DNA from: Nocardioides sp.
GTDB taxonomy: Bacteria; Actinomycetota; Actinomycetes; Propionibacteriales; Nocardioidaceae
DNA length: 41,320 nt
Assembly (NCBI GenBank): GCA_017354415.1
Contig: JAFMQY010000010.1
Span: 1 to 41,320, forward strand
Direction: 5' to 3'
The position numbers and the translations under genes are program-made. Below, piece by piece: positions 24,982-33,014 of the stretch. The notes beneath the pieces were generated by a model that worked only from the letters and a program-made list of their open reading frames with translations, was not told the DNA's origin and made no database searches. Every line of letters starts with the position of its first letter. Positions within the stretch are counted from its first letter, which is position 1.

Positions 24982-25167
24982 ATGCAGGCCAAGGTCGGCG
25001 ACCACCTCGTGGTCGAGAGCAACAGGGACGGCTCGCACCGGCGCGAGGGGGAGATCCTCGAGGTTCGCGGAGACGACGGTTCTCCGCCGTACGTCGTGCG
25101 CTGGGACGACGGCCACGAGGGCGTCTCGTACCCCGGTCCAGACGCGCACGTGACGCATCCGGCCTGA
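24982..25167 (+). CDS. DUF1918 domain protein
   Basis: The 61-aa product matches DUF1918: MQAKVGDHLVVESN, GEILEVRGDDGSPPYVVRWDDGHE and SYPGPDAHV. It is a small SH3-like barrel common in actinobacteria, with no established role. AGGTGG lies upstream of the ATG at 24982; a GTG at 24973 is an alternative start. The stop codon is followed at once by two copies of the dispersed repeat. Confidence 0.9.
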   Translation: MQAKVGDHLVVESNRDGSHRREGEILEVRGDDGSPPYVVRWDDGHEGVSYPGPDAHVTHPA

Positions 25168-25221
25168 GGTCTCGACGGGCTCGATCGACGGGCCCGCGCG
25201 TCTCGACAGGCTCGACCGACG
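25167..25221. repeat. Two dispersed repeat copies
   Basis: AGGTCTCGACGGGCTCGATC (from 25167, then GACGGGC) and GTCTCGACAGGCTCGACC (from 25200, then GACG) are in the same orientation, about 32 bp apart. They fill the gap between the DUF1918 gene and the peroxidase remnant. Confidence 0.8.
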
Positions 25222-25253
25222 CCGAGCGTGTCGTACGCCGTGACAGGCTGCGC

Positions 25254-25503
25254 ATGTCCGATCTGCTGTTTCCCCAGCCCGGCATCCTCGCCCTCGGCAC
25301 CGCGGCCCATGCCTATCTCGAGCTCGACGTCGCCGACCCCGAGCCCGCTCCGGAAGCGCTGCTCGCGGCCATCGCCGAGATCTCCGGCCGGCTGGTCACC
25401 GGCCAGGGGGGCAACGTCGTGGTCGGTTTCCGGTCCGACCGGCGCCTACTACTTCCTGCCCGGCACGCACGATCTGCCGGCCCCACTCGAGGACGCCGGC
25501 TGA
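25254..25503 (+). pseudogene. Probable Dyp-type peroxidase remnant with large internal deletion
   Basis: The frame from the ATG at 25254 starts MSDLLFPQPGILALGTAAHAY and runs through LVTGQGGNVVVGFR, resembling the N-terminus of Dyp-type heme peroxidases. Soon after, the matching frame switches by one base: GPTGAYYFLPGTHDLPAPL, ending at the TGA 25501-25503, looks like the C-terminal end of the same family (TGxxYFxPS). The roughly 200 residues expected between, including the distal Asp/Arg and proximal His, are absent. The likely junction is near 25425-25440. An intact 84-aa protein from the first frame (to 25508) would be non-enzymatic. The family assignment is from memory of short motifs and is moderate only. 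Confidence 0.45.
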
Positions 25504-25508
25504 CGTGA

Positions 25509-25551
25509 ACCCGGGCCACCACTGAGGTCGATGCCCAGTCGTGGCCCGGGT
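25509..25551. terminator. Bidirectional terminator
   Basis: ACCCGGGCCAC (25509-25519) pairs exactly with GTGGCCCGGGT (25541-25551). It lies between the peroxidase remnant and the convergent gene ending at 25568. Confidence 0.75.
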
Positions 25552-25567
25552 GTGTCCGCCGCCGACG

Positions 25568-25837
25568 TCACGCGGTGGCGGCGACGGGGCACAGCTCGAC
25601 CCCGCTGATCTCGACCGCTCCGTCCGCGTGCTCCATCCCGATCAGCGGAGCGCTGGCCCGCGCGTTCTCCTCGGTGTCGAAGAAGGTGTAGGCGTGCCCC
25701 TGGCCGTTCATCGGCGCGAGCCAGTAGCCGTGGACGAACCCGGGCTTGGCGGAGACGTACGAGACGACCTCGGCGAGGTGGGCGGCTTGGTCCGGGACCT
25801 CGTGCTTGATGGTGACGGTCACGTGCAGGCTGTGCAT
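25568..25837 (-). CDS. Small ferredoxin-like (ABM/EthD-type) protein
   Basis: The 89-aa product has the alternating strand/helix pattern of the dimeric alpha-beta barrel (antibiotic-biosynthesis monooxygenase) superfamily: HSLHVTVTIKH, a helix QAAHLAEVVSYVSAKPGFVHGYWLAPMNGQ that is cited here only as residues about 17-46, then HAYTFFDTEENARASAPLIG. Such small proteins are often stress-related or heme/quinone-acting; the substrate is unknown. The ATG at 25837 has a GGGAAC sequence upstream. It lies 29 bp downstream of the membrane-protein gene on the same strand, so they are probably co-transcribed. Confidence 0.8.
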   Translation of the reverse strand: MHSLHVTVTIKHEVPDQAAHLAEVVSYVSAKPGFVHGYWLAPMNGQGHAYTFFDTEENARASAPLIGMEHADGAVEISGVELCPVAATA

Positions 25838-25866
25838 GGTTGGTTCCCTTCTGTGTGGTGGTGGGT

Positions 25867-26604
25867 TCAGCTGAGCGAAGGCTGCTCGGCGTCGAGGAGC
25901 CGGCCGGTCGCCACGAGCCACGCAGGCAGGAGCACGGCGGCCAGCAGGCCGAGCACCCAGGTGGTGATGGAGTCGACGCCCCGGACGTAGCCGAATGCGA
26001 CGACCAGCGCGACGAGCCCGGTGAGGCCGGTGAGCAGCGTCCACCGGGAGCCGGCGACCCGCACCGGCGCGATGCCGATCGCGAACATCGCGCCGCCGAG
26101 CAGGACGAACGCGGCGGCGGAGAACGCGTCGCTGGTCACGTCGGTGGTGAACGAGATCGCGTTCACGGTCTGGATCGGATTGCTGTGGGTGGCCATCAGC
26201 GCGACCGCGCGTTGCCCGCCGATCTCGGTGAGAGCGCCGATCACCCAGACGGTGCCGCAGACCTGCAGCCCGGTGCACGCCCCGCGACCGAGGACGTCGG
26301 TGCCCAGACGTCTGCGGAGCTCGATCGCGAGGATCACCAGCCCGGTCACGCCGACGATGGCGAGGATCGTGTCCGCGCGCTGCTGGGCCACCGTCCCGGC
26401 GTACCAGGAGTAGTAGCGGTGCATCGCCTCAGCGACCGGCACCTGGGGCCCGATGTCGGTGGGCGGTGCCTGCACGGTCACGTGGTCCTCGATCAGGGCG
26501 TTCCAGATGCCCGCGACGACGAGGCATGTGCCGGCGACGCAGCCGAGGACGAGGCCGACGGGCCGCGTCGTACGACGGGCGGTCGTGAGGGTCATGGCGG
26601 TCAT
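25867..26604 (-). CDS. Polytopic membrane protein of unknown function
   Basis: The 245-aa product has about six predicted membrane spans: VGLVLGCVAGTCLVVAGIW, ADTILAIVGVTGLVILAI, GLQVCGTVWVIGALTEI, AFSAAAFVLLGGAMFAIGI, LLTGLTGLVALVVAFGYV and TWVLGLLAAVLLPAWLVA. No transport or enzymatic motif was recognised. The ATG at 26604 follows AAAGGAG at ideal spacing; a second in-frame ATG lies three codons on. It diverges from the two-component locus that starts at 26726, with 121 bp between, so it could be a target of that system. It is followed by the small ABM-like gene. Confidence 0.8.
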   Translation of the reverse strand: MTAMTLTTARRTTRPVGLVLGCVAGTCLVVAGIWNALIEDHVTVQAPPTDIGPQVPVAEAMHRYYSWYAGTVAQQRADTILAIVGVTGLVILAIELRRRLGTDVLGRGACTGLQVCGTVWVIGALTEIGGQRAVALMATHSNPIQTVNAISFTTDVTSDAFSAAAFVLLGGAMFAIGIAPVRVAGSRWTLLTGLTGLVALVVAFGYVRGVDSITTWVLGLLAAVLLPAWLVATGRLLDAEQPSLS

Positions 26605-26725
26605 GACGGGCTCCTTTCGAAGGACGTCACCACCGTGGCCGTCGTACGACGCGGGCACATCCAAGCAGGCACCGGACCTCCGTTCGGTGCTGACCCTGAA
26701 GACGCCGGCCCCGAACGGTGTCACC

Positions 26726-27106
26726 ATGACCGGCATGAGGAGCCTCCTCATCGTCGACGACCATGTCGGCTTCCGGTCCTGGGCTCGCGAGGTGCTCGCC
26801 CACGAGGGGTTCCGCGTGGTGGGGGAGGCGGGTGACGGGCGGACGGCGATCCGGCTCGCCGAGGAGCTACAGCCGGAGGTCGTGCTGCTCGACATCCAGC
26901 TTCCCGACCTCGACGGCTTCGCCGTCGCGGAGCAGATGTCGCTGCAGGTGGCGGATCAGAAGAGCGCCGGTCCCGAGGTCGTGCTCACGTCCGGGCGCGC
27001 GCCGGAGGACTTCGGGCGGCGGCTGACCGACAGTCCCCACGGCTTCCTGGCCAAGGATCACCTCAGCGGCTCGTCGCTCCAAGCGCTGCTGGAGGCGCGC
27101 AGGTGA
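26726..27106 (+). CDS. Receiver-only response regulator
   Basis: The 126-aa product is a lone CheY-like receiver: acidic pair Asp11/Asp12, phospho-acceptor Asp56 in VVLLDIQLPD, Thr88/Ser89 and the switch Lys110. There is no output domain. It probably takes phosphoryl groups from the kinase encoded next and either competes with, or passes on to, the downstream LuxR-type regulator. The ATG at 26726 is used; another at 26735 (MRSLLIVDDH) is also possible, and neither has a clear ribosome site. Its stop overlaps the GTG of the kinase gene (GTGA). Confidence 0.9.
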   Translation: MTGMRSLLIVDDHVGFRSWAREVLAHEGFRVVGEAGDGRTAIRLAEELQPEVVLLDIQLPDLDGFAVAEQMSLQVADQKSAGPEVVLTSGRAPEDFGRRLTDSPHGFLAKDHLSGSSLQALLEARR

Positions 27107-28833
27107 CCCGCCGCCGCTGTCTGGCGCTGGGGGTCGTCGTGCTCGGCCTCGCCTGGGGGCTCAGCGCCGAGGCGGTCTCGATCTCGCACCGGGTGGAGGA
27201 GAACCACTTCCTCGACTTCGCGACCGGCATCGGCTTCTTCCTCGGCGGGGCGATCGCGATCGACCGCCGGCCGGGCAATCGACTGGGCCCCCTGATGGTG
27301 CTCAACGGGCTGGCGTGGTTCTGCGGCAACTACCTGAACGTCCGCAACGGCTGGACCCAGCCCGTTCTCCACCTCGGCGAGGCCGCTCAGGCGGGCCTTC
27401 TCGCGCATCTGGTGATGGCCTATCCGAGCGGGCGGCTGACGACGCGCTTCGAGCGCTTCGTCTGCGGTGCGGCGTACGTCGTTCCGGTCGGTGCGATGGC
27501 CCTCTCCGTGCTGACGCAGGACACGTCGCGGTGCCAGGCGTGCCCGCCGACGCCTTCGCTGTTCCCGAACCTCCCTCACGCCGAGCTCGCGCATCGGTCG
27601 TTTCTCGTGTACGACCGCTCGGCCTTGGTCCTGGTCCCTCTCTTCTTCCTGGTCCTCTGGCTCCGGTGGCGCCGCTCGAGTCTCGCGGCGAGACGAGAGC
27701 TGGCGCCCCTGTGGGTGGTCGCGGCCCTGCTGGCGGCGGCGTTCGGTCTGAGCCCGTTCGCTTCTGAGGAACAGAACAGCTTCGGCTACCTGATGTGGGA
27801 GCTCCGCGCGGTGCTCCAGATCGCGGTGCCGTGGGTGTTCGTGTACGGCCTCCTCTCGACCCGGCTCGCCCAGAGCGCTATCGGCGGCCTCGTCGTCGAC
27901 CTCCAGTCACCGGTCGCCCCCGGTCAGCTGCGGGTCCTGCTGGCGCGCACCCTGGCCGACCCGTCCGTGGAGGTCGTCTATCCGATCGGCGACGACCGCT
28001 GGGTGGACGCCGAGGGGCGCCCGCTACGGGCGTCGGCTGACGACGAGCGGCGTCGTACGACGAAGGTCGAGCGGGACGGGCACCCGCTGGCGGCGCTGAT
28101 CCACGACCCGGCCCTCGATCCCGACCTGGTCCGGGCCACGGCCGCAGCCGCCGGGATGGCTCTGGAGAACGAGCGGCTCCACGCCGAGCTGCGAGCCCAG
28201 CTCGGGGAGGTACGGGCGTCACGTGAGCGGATCGTCCGAGCCGGCGACGAGGAACGCCGACGGGTGGAGCGCGATCTCCACGACGGCGCCCAGCAACGGC
28301 TGCTCGCGCTGTCGCTCGCTCTGCACTCCGCGCGACGACAGCTCGGGAACGGCGAGCTGTCCTTGGCCGGGCAGACCCTCGACCGGAGCGGCCAGGAGCT
28401 GACCTGCGCGATCGACGAGCTCCGGGAGCTCGCCCGGGGCATTCATCCGACGATCCTCACCGACGCAGGCCTCGCTCCAGCCGTGGCGATGGCCGCCGGA
28501 CGGATGTCCATCCCGGTCGACGTCGCCGTGACGGACGAGAGGTACTCGCCGACCGCCGAGGCGACGGCGTACTTCGTGGTCAGCGAGGCGCTGGCCAACG
28601 TCACCAAACATGCCGCCGCGAACCGTGCGGGTGTGAGCGTCGGCCGAGAAGGGGCAGTGCTTCACGTCGAGGTCTGCGACGATGGCCGGGGAGGTGCAGA
28701 CCCGGCGCGTGGCTCGGGGCTCGCCGGACTCGAGGACCGGGTGACCGCTGTCGGCGGGACGCTCGAGGTCGACAGCACACCGGGCGCCGGCACCGTCGTA
28801 CGGGTCGACCTGCCGTGCGGGGACGTCTCGTGA
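27103..28833 (+). CDS. Sensor histidine kinase, HisKA_3 type
   Basis: The 576-aa product has about seven or eight membrane spans in the first 270 residues, so it senses a signal at or in the membrane. A linker follows, then a dimerisation/phosphoacceptor domain with ERDLHDGAQQRL (His about 393), typical of NarL-partner kinases. The ATPase domain shows SEALANVTKHA (N box, about 495), DDGRGGADP and GSGLAGLEDRV (G boxes). The start is the GTG at 27103, overlapping the receiver gene's stop, and its own stop overlaps the GTG of the LuxR-type regulator. All three genes are therefore translationally coupled. The signal is unknown. Confidence 0.93.
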   Translation: MTRRRCLALGVVVLGLAWGLSAEAVSISHRVEENHFLDFATGIGFFLGGAIAIDRRPGNRLGPLMVLNGLAWFCGNYLNVRNGWTQPVLHLGEAAQAGLLAHLVMAYPSGRLTTRFERFVCGAAYVVPVGAMALSVLTQDTSRCQACPPTPSLFPNLPHAELAHRSFLVYDRSALVLVPLFFLVLWLRWRRSSLAARRELAPLWVVAALLAAAFGLSPFASEEQNSFGYLMWELRAVLQIAVPWVFVYGLLSTRLAQSAIGGLVVDLQSPVAPGQLRVLLARTLADPSVEVVYPIGDDRWVDAEGRPLRASADDERRRTTKVERDGHPLAALIHDPALDPDLVRATAAAAGMALENERLHAELRAQLGEVRASRERIVRAGDEERRRVERDLHDGAQQRLLALSLALHSARRQLGNGELSLAGQTLDRSGQELTCAIDELRELARGIHPTILTDAGLAPAVAMAAGRMSIPVDVAVTDERYSPTAEATAYFVVSEALANVTKHAAANRAGVSVGREGAVLHVEVCDDGRGGADPARGSGLAGLEDRVTAVGGTLEVDSTPGAGTVVRVDLPCGDVS

Positions 28834-29480
28834 CGCGGGCCGTCGTGGCCGACGACGCCGTCCTCTTCCGAGAAGGCCTGACCCGGCTGCTGGCCGAGGC
28901 GGGGATCGACGTCGTCGGCCAGGCGGGTGATGAGGCCGGGGTGATGACGCTGGTCGAGCGAAGGGCGCCGGACCTCGTGGTCACCGACATCCGCATGCCG
29001 CCCACGCACACGACCGAGGGATTGCGGGTCGCGGAGTCGGTCCGCCGCGACCATCCGGGAACGGCCGTGATCGTACTGTCCCAGTACGTCGAACCGCACT
29101 ACGCGCTCGCCCTCCTCGGGGAGGCGCATCAGGGCGTCGCCTACCTCCTCAAGGACCGGGTCACCGACCTCGACGAGCTGGTCGACGCCGTGGGGCGGGT
29201 GCTCGCGGGGCGCAGCGTCGTCGATCCGGCCGTGGTCACCGAGCTGCTCGGGCGACCCGCAGCACGGGATCCGCTGGCGGAGCTGTCGGCCCGGGAGCAG
29301 GAGGTCCTGTCGCTGATGGCGCAGGGACGGTCCAACCGGGCGATCGCGAGCCGGCTGCACCTGACCGGGAAGACGGTCGAGTCCCACGTACGCAGCATCT
29401 TCCTCAAGCTCGACCTGCCGCCCACCGACGACGACCACCGCCGGGTGATGGCGGTGCTGACGCACCTCGGTGCTCGCTGA
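28830..29480 (+). CDS. NarL/LuxR-family response regulator
   Basis: The 216-aa product has a receiver (Asp/Asp at ADDAVLFREG, acceptor Asp in VVTDIRMPP, Lys in LLKDRV) and a LuxR-type helix-turn-helix (LSAREQEVLSLMAQG, NRAIASRLHLTGKTVESHV). It is the transcriptional output of the upstream kinase. The GTG at 28830 overlaps the kinase stop (GTGA). Starting upstream at 28815 would add residues before the receiver and was not chosen. A possible target is the divergent membrane-protein operon starting at 26604, or its own promoter. Confidence 0.94.
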   Translation: MTRAVVADDAVLFREGLTRLLAEAGIDVVGQAGDEAGVMTLVERRAPDLVVTDIRMPPTHTTEGLRVAESVRRDHPGTAVIVLSQYVEPHYALALLGEAHQGVAYLLKDRVTDLDELVDAVGRVLAGRSVVDPAVVTELLGRPAARDPLAELSAREQEVLSLMAQGRSNRAIASRLHLTGKTVESHVRSIFLKLDLPPTDDDHRRVMAVLTHLGAR

Positions 29481-29520
29481 CTCGGGGCCCGACCCCTGTC
29501 CGGAGTGCAGTACTCACCTC

Positions 29521-29542
29521 CGGCCCGGCGCCAGCCGGGCCG
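29521..29542. terminator. Bidirectional terminator
   Basis: CGGCCCGGC (29521-29529) pairs exactly with GCCGGGCCG (29534-29542) around GCCA. It separates the two-component locus from the convergent DUF2237 gene. Confidence 0.75.
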
Positions 29543-29554
29543 GGCGGGCAGGCC

Positions 29555-29956
29555 TCAGACCAGGCTGCTGATGTCCGGTGGCACGTCGACGGCGTGCTCG
29601 CGCAGCACCGACAGCGGGATCACCTCGAGCGCTCGCTCGTTGGTCGACGCGAGGACGACCGGAGCAGCGACGCCGTCGTGGTAGGCCTGCAGCCAGCGCA
29701 CGGCGACCACGCACCAGCGGTCACCGGGCTTCAGGCCGGGGAACTCGAACGCCGGTACCGGCGTGGTCAGGTCGTTGCCCACCGCGGCCTGGTGCGCGAG
29801 GAACTCCTCGGTGACCACCGCGCAGACCGCATGCAGGCCGAGGTCCTGCTCGCCACACGAGCAGGTCCCGTCCCGGTAGAACCCGGTCATCGGATCGGTC
29901 CCGCACGGCTCGAGTGGCTCGCCGAGCACGTTGCGCTCGGGTGCGGGCTCCGACAT
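29555..29956 (-). CDS. DUF2237 family protein
   Basis: The 133-aa product matches DUF2237: NVLGEPLEPCGTDPMTGFYRDG at the start (residues about 9-30), then DLGLHAVCAVVTEEFLAHQ, GNDLTTPVPAFEFPGLKPGDRWCVVA and EVIPLSVLREHA. Several conserved Cys (CG, CSCG, VCAV, WCVV) suggest metal or redox chemistry, but no function is established. The ATG at 29956 is followed by a good match from the first residues. It has no operon partner; the neighbour at 30001 is on the same strand and ends 45 bp upstream of it. Confidence 0.9.
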   Translation of the reverse strand: MSEPAPERNVLGEPLEPCGTDPMTGFYRDGTCSCGEQDLGLHAVCAVVTEEFLAHQAAVGNDLTTPVPAFEFPGLKPGDRWCVVAVRWLQAYHDGVAAPVVLASTNERALEVIPLSVLREHAVDVPPDISSLV

Positions 29957-30000
29957 GCGCCTATGATGCCCGTTCCGTCAGCGCGAGGGCATCGGGTGCC

Positions 30001-30738
30001 TCAGGCCGGCGGCGGCAGGGTCACGCCGAAGCCGGCGACGGCGAGCCGGATCAGTACCTGACCCGGAGCGAGAAGGTCGGCGATCCGGGCGGCGCTGAGC
30101 ACCTCGAGCTCGGCGAGCCGCTCGGCGTACGCCGTGAGGCCGTCGAGGCGGGCCGCCTGCAGGGCGACCGTGTTGTGCCAGACCTTCATCCGCGACTCGC
30201 GCAGGAAGCGCTTCGAGGAGAGCCGGTTGAGCGGCTGGAGGAGCCGGTCGGTGAGCGTGCGCCCGTGCATCCCGAGCTCGACGTCCTCGGCGGCGACCCG
30301 ACTCGCCAAGACGGAGTCGATCCGCTCGTGGTCGCGACGCCGGCTCGCCATCAGCGACGAGTCGGTGAAGTCGTCGTCGGAGATCACGGTGAGCAGGGCC
30401 TGCGGGAGGTCGTAGTTGACGTGTGCGTTGATCCCGAGCAGCACGTGACGGAGGGCCGCCAGGTCGGGCGAGGCGTCGAAGGCGAGCTGCCACGGACGCG
30501 ACGGCCGCTCACCGGCCAGGTGGGCGTCGAGGGCGGTCAGGTACAGCTCGGCGAAGACGACGTCCCAGCGCTCGACCCACTCCGGGTCCTCGAAGGAGCC
30601 GTCGTCGACGGCATTCCCCACGGCGAGCGTCGTCCGCTGGTAGGTGCCGAGGAACCCGGCGAGGTGCTTCTGTGCTGGCGTCAGGCCGTCGAGCCGGTCC
30701 TGCATGGTGCGGACCACCGACTCGACGGCCTGGGACAC
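30001..30738 (-). CDS. DUF5995 family protein
   Basis: The 245-aa product matches DUF5995, with LTPAQKHLAGFLGTYQRTT near residue 20, WDVVFAELYLTALDAHLAGERPSRPW, and LLGINAHVNYDLPQALL around residue 105. The all-helical fold and conserved His/Asn (NAHVNYD) suggest a metal- or ligand-binding pocket, but its activity is unknown. The GTG at 30738 is the start. It lies 9 bp downstream of the permease stop on the same strand, so it may be co-transcribed with the permease, although the functional link is unknown. Confidence 0.8.
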   Translation of the reverse strand: MSQAVESVVRTMQDRLDGLTPAQKHLAGFLGTYQRTTLAVGNAVDDGSFEDPEWVERWDVVFAELYLTALDAHLAGERPSRPWQLAFDASPDLAALRHVLLGINAHVNYDLPQALLTVISDDDFTDSSLMASRRRDHERIDSVLASRVAAEDVELGMHGRTLTDRLLQPLNRLSSKRFLRESRMKVWHNTVALQAARLDGLTAYAERLAELEVLSAARIADLLAPGQVLIRLAVAGFGVTLPPPA

Positions 30739-30747
30739 GCGTCCACC

Positions 30748-32397
30748 CTAGGCCCGAGCCACCGGGGGCGTCTCGGACGGCGGCTCGTCGGAGGACCCGA
30801 GGTGCCGCTCCGAGCCGCTCGGCTCCAGCTCGTCGTGCAGGTGGTGGCTCACGCCCCGGTCCGGCCGCGCGAGCAGGAAGTACGCCGCGCCGACGATCGC
30901 GATGATCACGATCACCAGCAGCGTGATCCAGTCGTAGTTGAACAGAGCCCCGCGTGGCGAGTCCAGTCCCGTCGGAACCACGACGTTGATCAGCATCAGG
31001 CCCAGATAGAGCAGTGCCACCCAGGTGACCGTCGTGCCCCACCGGCCGAGCGTGAACCGCCCCTCGGGCACCCAGCCTCGCGACCGAGCGATGGCGGCCG
31101 CGATCACTGTCAGGAGGAAGGACAGATAGATGCCGCTGACCCCGAACGAGACCAGAGCGAGGAGGGCGTTGATGCCGCCGGGATAGGTGATGAACAGGAA
31201 GTGCTTGTTCTCGGCAGGCGAGACGAACACCAGGAGTACGAACAGCACCGTGATCACCGCACCGCCGATCAGCGCGTTGACCGGCGTCCCGAAACGCTGG
31301 TGGACCCGGGAGATCCACGACGACGCGGGCAATGCCTGGTCGCGTGCGTAGGAGAACGCCAGCCGGCTGCCGGCGCCTTGGATCGACGTACCGCAGGAGA
31401 AGAACGCGAAGATGATCATCAGCAGCAGGAAGTCCTGCACGCCGGACGGCAGCTCCTCGAGGATGAACGGAACGCCGCCACCGACCGCGTCGCCGACTCC
31501 CTTCGAGCCGTCGCCCGGAATGGCCAGCAGAAGCGCCGCAGTCAACACCAGCGAGCCGATGCCGCCCCAGATCACGGCCAGGCGCATGGCCCGGGGCACC
31601 TGGCGGCCGGCGTCCCTGGTCTCCTCGGAGATGTCTCCCGCGGACTCGAAGCCGTAGTAGATGTACACCGGCGCCAGCACCGCGATCAGCCCCGCGGCGA
31701 GGAAGCTGCCGTGGAAGTCCACGCCGAACGCGTTGGTGGAGGCATGGGTCTGGCCCTGGGTCGAGAACAGGTAGCCGAGCCCATGATGGAACCCGTGGAT
31801 AGCCAGGATGATCGCGATGCCGAAGGTGCCGACGATCTCGACGTACACGCCGAACTGGGCGACGCGGCCCATCACCTTGGCGCCGGTGATGTTGAGGGTG
31901 GTCTGGATCAGCAGCAGCAGCACCGTGACCCACAGGATCGTGAAGTGGCTGGCGGGGTCGAGGTTCCACCCGAACCAGTTGTGGGTCAGTGCGGCGAAGT
32001 AACTGACCACCCCGGTGTCGACCGCGGCGACTGTGATCAACAGGGCGAACCCGTAGAACCAGCCGACGAACCAGCCGTAACCGGGGCCGACGGAGAACTT
32101 CGAGTACTGGTAGAGGGCACCCGCGACCGGGTAGTGGCTGGCCAGCTCGCCGAAGACGAGTGCGACGAACAGCATCCCGATGATCGGAATGAGGTTCAGC
32201 CAGATGTACGCCGGCCCGCCCGTGCCGAGGCCCAGGATGAACAGCGAGTAGATCCCCACCATCGGGGACAGATAGGTGAAGGCGACCGCGAAGTTGGCGA
32301 ACAGTCCGAGGACGCGACGCAGCTGAGGCTGGTAGCCCAGGGTCGCCAATCGGGCGTCGTCGTGATCGGTCTCGTGGGTGTCGGCGGCGTGACTCAT
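30748..32397 (-). CDS. APC-superfamily amino acid / amine permease
   Basis: The 549-aa product has about twelve membrane spans and the APC-superfamily layout: LGYQPQLRRVLGLFANFAVAF at the first span (residues 20-40), the ELASHYPVAGALYQY motif, YGFESAGDISEETRDAGRQVPRAM in the middle and a long C-terminal hydrophilic tail. The sequence most resembles the amino acid/choline (ACT, UGA4-like) subgroup. It imports an amino acid, GABA or an amine across the cytoplasmic membrane; the substrate is not predictable. The ATG at 32397 has GGAG upstream. DUF5995 follows it by 9 bp. Confidence 0.93.
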   Translation of the reverse strand: MSHAADTHETDHDDARLATLGYQPQLRRVLGLFANFAVAFTYLSPMVGIYSLFILGLGTGGPAYIWLNLIPIIGMLFVALVFGELASHYPVAGALYQYSKFSVGPGYGWFVGWFYGFALLITVAAVDTGVVSYFAALTHNWFGWNLDPASHFTILWVTVLLLLIQTTLNITGAKVMGRVAQFGVYVEIVGTFGIAIILAIHGFHHGLGYLFSTQGQTHASTNAFGVDFHGSFLAAGLIAVLAPVYIYYGFESAGDISEETRDAGRQVPRAMRLAVIWGGIGSLVLTAALLLAIPGDGSKGVGDAVGGGVPFILEELPSGVQDFLLLMIIFAFFSCGTSIQGAGSRLAFSYARDQALPASSWISRVHQRFGTPVNALIGGAVITVLFVLLVFVSPAENKHFLFITYPGGINALLALVSFGVSGIYLSFLLTVIAAAIARSRGWVPEGRFTLGRWGTTVTWVALLYLGLMLINVVVPTGLDSPRGALFNYDWITLLVIVIIAIVGAAYFLLARPDRGVSHHLHDELEPSGSERHLGSSDEPPSETPPVARA

Positions 32398-32565
32398 GGA
32401 ACGCTCCGGAGGTCTCGGCTGCGACCATCCGGGCCGCAGGTCACCAGGACTGGCTCACCCCGACTGAGCCCCGCACGCCTCCACCGAAGCGGGGACGTGC
32501 GGCCAACCGAAGATAGACCCGCGGCCGCCCGGGTGGACGAAGGCGCGCCCGTGCGTTCCGGAGCG

Positions 32566-32937
32566 TCAGCCCGCGGAGATCTGCACCTTGTCCGGATAGA
32601 ACGCCACGTGGCCGGCGATCTCCGACACCGCGTCGTACGGCGTGACGTAGCTCCACACGGCGTTCTCCGAGAACGTGTCTGCGTCGCGCAGGGAGTAGTA
32701 CGACGCGTCGCCCTTGTAGGGGCAGTAGCTCCGGTGTGTCGAGGGCTCGAGGACGTCAGGGTCGACGGAGTCGAGCGGGAGGTAGTACACGGCGGGGTAT
32801 GTCGACTCCTGCAGCACGAGGGCATCGTCCGTCTTCGCGATGATGCGGTCGCCGAGGCTCACGGTGACCGTGGCGGGGGCGGGAGTGACGGTGATCGGGT
32901 GGTCCGGACCCGGGACGAGGACCAGCTTCTCAGTCAT
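32566..32937 (-). CDS. DUF427 domain protein
   Basis: The 123-aa product matches DUF427: VTVSLGDRIIAKTDDALVLQESTYPAVYYLP (about 25-55), then the HRSYCPYKGDASYYSL signature (about 88-103) and NAVWSYVTPYDAV. The family forms a small barrel found in bacteria and fungi and has no assigned function. The ATG at 32937 starts the homology. It is divergent from the CocE-type hydrolase gene, with 77 bp between, and is separated from the permease by 168 bp. Confidence 0.92.
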   Translation of the reverse strand: MTEKLVLVPGPDHPITVTPAPATVTVSLGDRIIAKTDDALVLQESTYPAVYYLPLDSVDPDVLEPSTHRSYCPYKGDASYYSLRDADTFSENAVWSYVTPYDAVSEIAGHVAFYPDKVQISAG

Positions 32938-33014
32938 GTCAGGGCAACCGGGTCTGCGCCCTCAGGATTCCCGTGTCAAAGGTCGCCAGGGGTGGTGCGG
33001 GACCATACGTCGGC

